Shown: positions 60,601 to 64,000 of the stretch, in pieces
How the letters are laid out: the number at the start of each line of letters is the position of its first letter
Numbering within the stretch: the stretch's first letter is position 1
Source of the DNA: Diacronema lutheri
Lineage: Eukaryota > Haptophyta > Pavlovophyceae > Pavlovales > Pavlovaceae
DNA length: 64,000 nucleotides
Assembly: GCA_019448385.1 (NCBI GenBank)
Contig: JAGTXO010000038.1
Coordinates: forward strand, 248,001-312,000
Reading direction: 5' to 3'
Program-made: the position numbers and the translations under genes
Notes under the pieces: model-generated
Told to the model about the DNA's origin: nothing
The model's database searches: none
The model's input: only the letters and a program-made list of their open reading frames with translations

Positions 60601-63600
60601 CGCCGGCGCGGCCGCGTCCGCCGCGGCGGCCGCGCCGCGCCGCCGCCGCTCGGCGGCGCTCGGCTGCGCCACGACCGCGGCCGGCGCGCGCCGGCGGCCG
60701 GGGCCGCCGCGGCCGTGGCGGGCGTCGGTGTCGGCGTTGGCGGCGCGACGCGCGCGCACTCTCTCGGCGACGTGCTCGCGCAACGAGCGCCGCGCCTGCG
60801 CGTCCGCCTCGCCGCTGCGCAGCGCGGCGCGCACGGCCGTGCCGAGGAGCGCGTGGCGCGGGTGGCGCGCGCGGAACGCGAGCGCCGTCGCGTGGAGCTG
60901 CGCGTCGGAGGAGCCGCCGACGATCACAACGAACGTGCGGCGGTGCGCGCGCAGCACCGCCGCCTGCGCGAGCAGCACCTTGCGTGCCGCCGCGAGCCCA
61001 CCCGCCAGCAGCTGCCGCAGCCGCTGGCGCGCGCCGAGCGCGCGCGCCGCGCGCGCCGCGGACGCGTCGCGTGGCGGCGGCATCGCGACGCGCACGCGCG
61101 CGCGCTGCCGGCCGCCGGGCGCGGTCGGGTCGGCGCGCCAAACCTCCGCCTCGGCGCTGGCGAAGAGCGCAAAGAAGCCGCCGCGCCCCAGCCGCTTGTC
61201 GCCGTCGCCGTCGCCAGCGCGGCCGCTCGGCGCGGGGGGCGAGGCGGGCGCGGCGGGCGGCGCGGCGGGCGGCGCGCCGGCGCGCCGCGCGCGCGCCGAG
61301 CGCGGGCGCGATCCACCGGGCGTCACGGCGCGCGGCGCGGTGAGTCGGCTGCCCGCGGTCGCGTGCGCCATGCCGCCGTCGGCGAAATCGACCAAGTCAT
61401 CTTCATCGCTCCGCGGCTCGAGCAGCGCGCGCTCTGCGTGGGTGCGCGCGCGCGCCTCGTCGGCGTTGTCGCTCAGCTCGCTGGTGCCGTCGCTGCACGC
61501 GCCGCCGTCGGCGTGCAGCAGCGCGTCGAACGCGTCATCGCCGTCGCCGCGGCCGCCACCGACCGGCGGCGGCGGCGCGGGCGTGCGCGGCCGCGTCCAT
61601 AGGTCCGCCGTGGTGCCGCCGCCTCGCGCGTCGGCAGCGCGCGCTCCGCCCGCGTGCGCGCCGTGCGGTGCGAGTGGGAAGAGGGCGGCGGGCGGCGGCT
61701 CGCGCGTCGGCTCGCGCCCGGCGGCGAGGAGCGCGCGCACGTGCCGCTCGGCGAGGCGCGCCATCGGCTTGTCCGCGACGACGGCGGCGGCGAGCCGCGC
61801 CTCGGCGGCGGCCAGCCGCGCCGCCTGCGCGCGCACCCGCGGCTCGTCCTCGAGCGCGCGCACGGCCGCGAGGAGCGCGTCCGCCTGCGCGTGCGCGCAC
61901 AGCGCGTCCGCCGGCGCGTCCGGGCGGCGCAGGACGCGCGCGACGAAACGGCAGAGCTCGTCGACCGCGGCCGGGTCGTCGGCCGGCGCGCCGTCCGGCG
62001 CGTCGCCCACTGCCGCGCCCTCGCCGCCGCTGCGCGCGGGGTCGGCCCGCGGCGGCGCGCCACGCTCGCCGCGCAGCGCAGCGTCGTGCGCGCGCTCCTG
62101 CGCGCGCTCGGCCGCGGCCGTGTCGTCGTCGTTCGCCTCGGCGAGGAGCGGGGGGAGCAGAGCGCCAACGAAGGTCTGCCCGCCATAGTGCGCGGCGTGG
62201 TACCGGCGGCACAGGTCGAGCTCGCGCGCGCCGAGGCCGACGACGAGGTCCGCCAGCTCGAGGAGCGCGGCCATCGTGAGGAGCGACGACGCGCCGCCGG
62301 GCGGGGCGTCGACGGGCGCCGCCGCCGACGGGAGGCGGACGCGCGCGCGCGCGGGCTCGACGACGGCGACGCCGAGCTCGTCGATCTGCACGTCGAGCTG
62401 CGTGTCGCCCGAGAGCGGCAGCGGCACGCCCGCGCGCTGCGTGCTCTCCGCCCACGCGCGCGCGCTCGAGGCCGCGCCGACGCGCACGACCACCGCCGCC
62501 GCCGCCGGGTCGCCGCGCCGCGCCGCGTAGCCGACGCCGAGCGTCGCTGAGGCGGTCGCCGCTCGGCTCGGCAGCGCGGCGGCACGCACGCGGTGCGCCA
62601 TCGCCGCCTGCAGCGCCGACGCGCTGCTCGCGAGCGCGAGCGCCGAGAGCGGGCGCAGCCGCCGCTCGGCGAGCGCCCGCGTCTCGGCGGCGAGCGGGCC
62701 GTTCGCAAAGCCGTTCGCGCCGCGCGCGTCGGGCAGCGGGCGGAGCGGCTCGCAGAGCTCGACGAGCGCGGCGGCGAAGAGGCTGCGCGCGCCCGCGCCG
62801 TCCGGCGCGTATTCCACCTCGACGGCCTCGACGGCCTCGCGCGCGCCGGCCGCGCCGGTCGGCGGCCGGGCCGGCGCGCCGCCGCCGCTGCCGCCACCAC
62901 CGCCGCCGACCGCCGGCGCGCCGTCCGTCGCGGCGAGCACGAGCGCAGCGGCGCGCGCGGCCTCGGTCTCGAGGCCGCGGCGCAGCCGCTGCGCCTCGGC
63001 TGCGCGCGCGACGAACGGCCCGAACTCGCGCGCCGCGCCGCGCAGCTGCGCGTCCGTCACGCCTGTCGTCGCGAGAGCGAGCGCGGCGCGGCGCGGCTCG
63101 CCCTCGCGATCGGAGCTGACGCAGCAGGCCTCGACGAGGAGGCAGAGCGCGCGCGCGCCGTGCGCCACGCCAGCGCCGGCCGCATCGACGGACACCGCCC
63201 CTTTCGCCGCGAGCGTCGCCCACTGCCGCATCGACGAGCCGCCGGGCGCGCCGGCGGCGAGCGCGCGCGAGAGCGAGCGCGCGCCGGCGCGCGCGCGCGT
63301 CGCGTCCGCCGCATACGCCGCCTTGAGCAACTTTGCGTCGGAGGCGTTCGCGGGGCCGAGGATGTCGGCGACGACGCGCGCGCTCACGCGGCCCTCCGCC
63401 GCCACCGCGCGCCAGCCCGCCGCGTCGGCGGCGGCCGACGGCGGCCGCGCGACCGCGCGCCGCAGCCGGCGTGCCTGCGCCGCGGCCCACGCGGCCTGGC
63501 GCGCGCCGGCGGCGGGCGGGCCGTCGGAGCGGCCGGCGACGGCGTCAATCTCGGCGGCGGTACCGGCGGCGCTCGCGCCGTCGAGCGCGCGCTCGAGCCG

Positions 63601-64000
63601 GTCGGCCCACACCGCGCCGAGCAGCGCGCGGTCCGCCGCGCTGCCGTCGATGGCGGCAGCAAGCGCGCGCGCGGCCGCGGCGGCGAGCGCGCAACCCGCG
63701 CGCGCGTCCGCGTGCAGCCCGTCGGCCACGTCACGCGCATGAAGCGGCTCGAGCGGCACGAGCGCGCCGCCGCGCCGCGCGCGGCCAACAGCGGCAAGCG
63801 CCGCCGTCAGCCGCGCGTCAGAGCGGCCGCATAACACCTCGCTCACGCACGCCGCGCACGCCGCGCACGCCGCCGCCGCCGCGCGCGCGCCGCCGCCGTG
63901 GCGTACGCGCGCGAGCGCCGCCGCGAGCGCAGCGCCGCCGCCGCCGCCGCCGTCGCCGCCACCGCCTGCCGTATCCGCGGTGGCGGCGGCGACGTCGTCG
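54636..64000 (-). CDS. Giant multidomain protein of unknown function (5' end outside the window)
   Basis: Six exons in view: 59800-64000 (continues off the edge), 58445-59652, 58249-58333, 56089-58111, 55115-55923, 54636-54962; about 2880 aa. Introns start GTGCGC, GTGCGC, GC (GCGAGG), GTGCGC and GTGCGC, and all phases agree. The N-terminal part visible is Ala-rich and helical, with five recurrences of a motif like SDAQLHATALAF, loosely recalling annexin repeats. The C-terminal 1300 residues contain repeated units ending in FADIITW-DGRGLAREIVRI, AEVVRWGSDGRILRLLRVI or LTDTIEWALRP, each preceded by a segment such as NLSAVRALLHPTDARF or SAIEACLHADCTLTV. That layout suggests tandem NTF2/SnoaL-like folds. 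Both readings are inference. No membrane segment or catalytic signature was recognised. Ends GRVRVSAPGRAFEL. Confidence 0.7.
55055..55084. repeat. Poly-C/poly-G tract in last intron of the giant gene
   Basis: C on the plus strand, so G-rich in the transcript, 30-60 nt downstream of the 5' splice site at 55114. Confidence 0.85.

Noticed and set aside
59951-62188. Ala/Ser-rich plus-strand ORF opposite the giant gene
   Set aside because: No start context or domain. The minus frame has in-phase introns and repeated motifs.
1-64000. tRNA, rRNA or other structured RNA genes
   Set aside because: I looked for tRNA-like A/B boxes and cloverleaf arms in the intergenic regions and saw none convincing; a tRNAscan/Infernal run would be decisive.

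Overview
This window is eukaryotic nuclear DNA from a very GC-rich, gene-dense genome with short spliceosomal introns. The gene set (eRF1, ESCRT-I Vps23/TSG101, Erv46, a USP14/Ubp6-type deubiquitinase, a TRF4-type poly(A) polymerase, Nup54, the PP2A catalytic subunit and a nucleotide-sugar-transporter-like protein) is plainly eukaryotic. One protein has an N-terminus like a thylakoid-lumen targeting signal. Together with the base composition this points to a single-celled alga, and I would guess a haptophyte (pavlovophyte-like); that lineage call is inference. Almost every conserved gene has a long open frame on the opposite strand because of GC bias, and I treat those frames as shadows.

Layout. 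1-818 (-): 5' part of eRF1, running off the left edge. 1070-8080 (-): huge SET-domain protein with an alanine-rich helical N-terminal region. 8320-15244 (-): large C2H2-finger protein with poly-Gln and poly-Cys tracts, divergent at very short distance from 15328-16743 (+), Vps23/TSG101. 16884-20645 (+): ankyrin-transmembrane-SRCR-transmembrane fusion. 20778-21233 (-): Cys-rich probable lumen protein. 21364-23382 (-): Erv46. 23558-24112 (+): RbfA. 24310-26986 (-): USP14/Ubp6. 27.0-28.8 kb: poorly defined small ORFs. 28789-31794 (+): SNF1/CAMK-type kinase. 31851-34780 (+): TRF4-type nucleotidyltransferase. 35108-36747 (-): Nup54.

36.87-46.5 kb is an accessory, rearranged block. Two inverted arms of about 3 kb (36868-39843 and 41718-44742) each carry an unassigned secreted/Golgi-like gene family member (the left one intact, the right one 5'-truncated), a 3' fragment of TerC, an unknown coiled-coil ORF, palindromic TTTCGCCCC motifs and a remnant ORF. 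A third, full-length copy of the family gene (44778-46487) lies convergent with the only full-length TerC gene (46561-47650), which looks like the source arrangement. The spacer between the arms holds a disrupted ORF and a 253-bp MITE-like element.

47800-49830 (+): TPR protein. 50036-51690 (+): PP2A catalytic subunit. 51.6-52.9 kb: zinc-finger ORF and a lower-GC stretch with palindromes. 52915-54522 (+): transporter. 54636-64000 (-): giant multidomain gene running off the right edge.

I placed 32 introns by hand from protein continuity and reading phase. The 5' splice sites are strikingly biased to GTGCGC, and four introns appear to be GC-AG.
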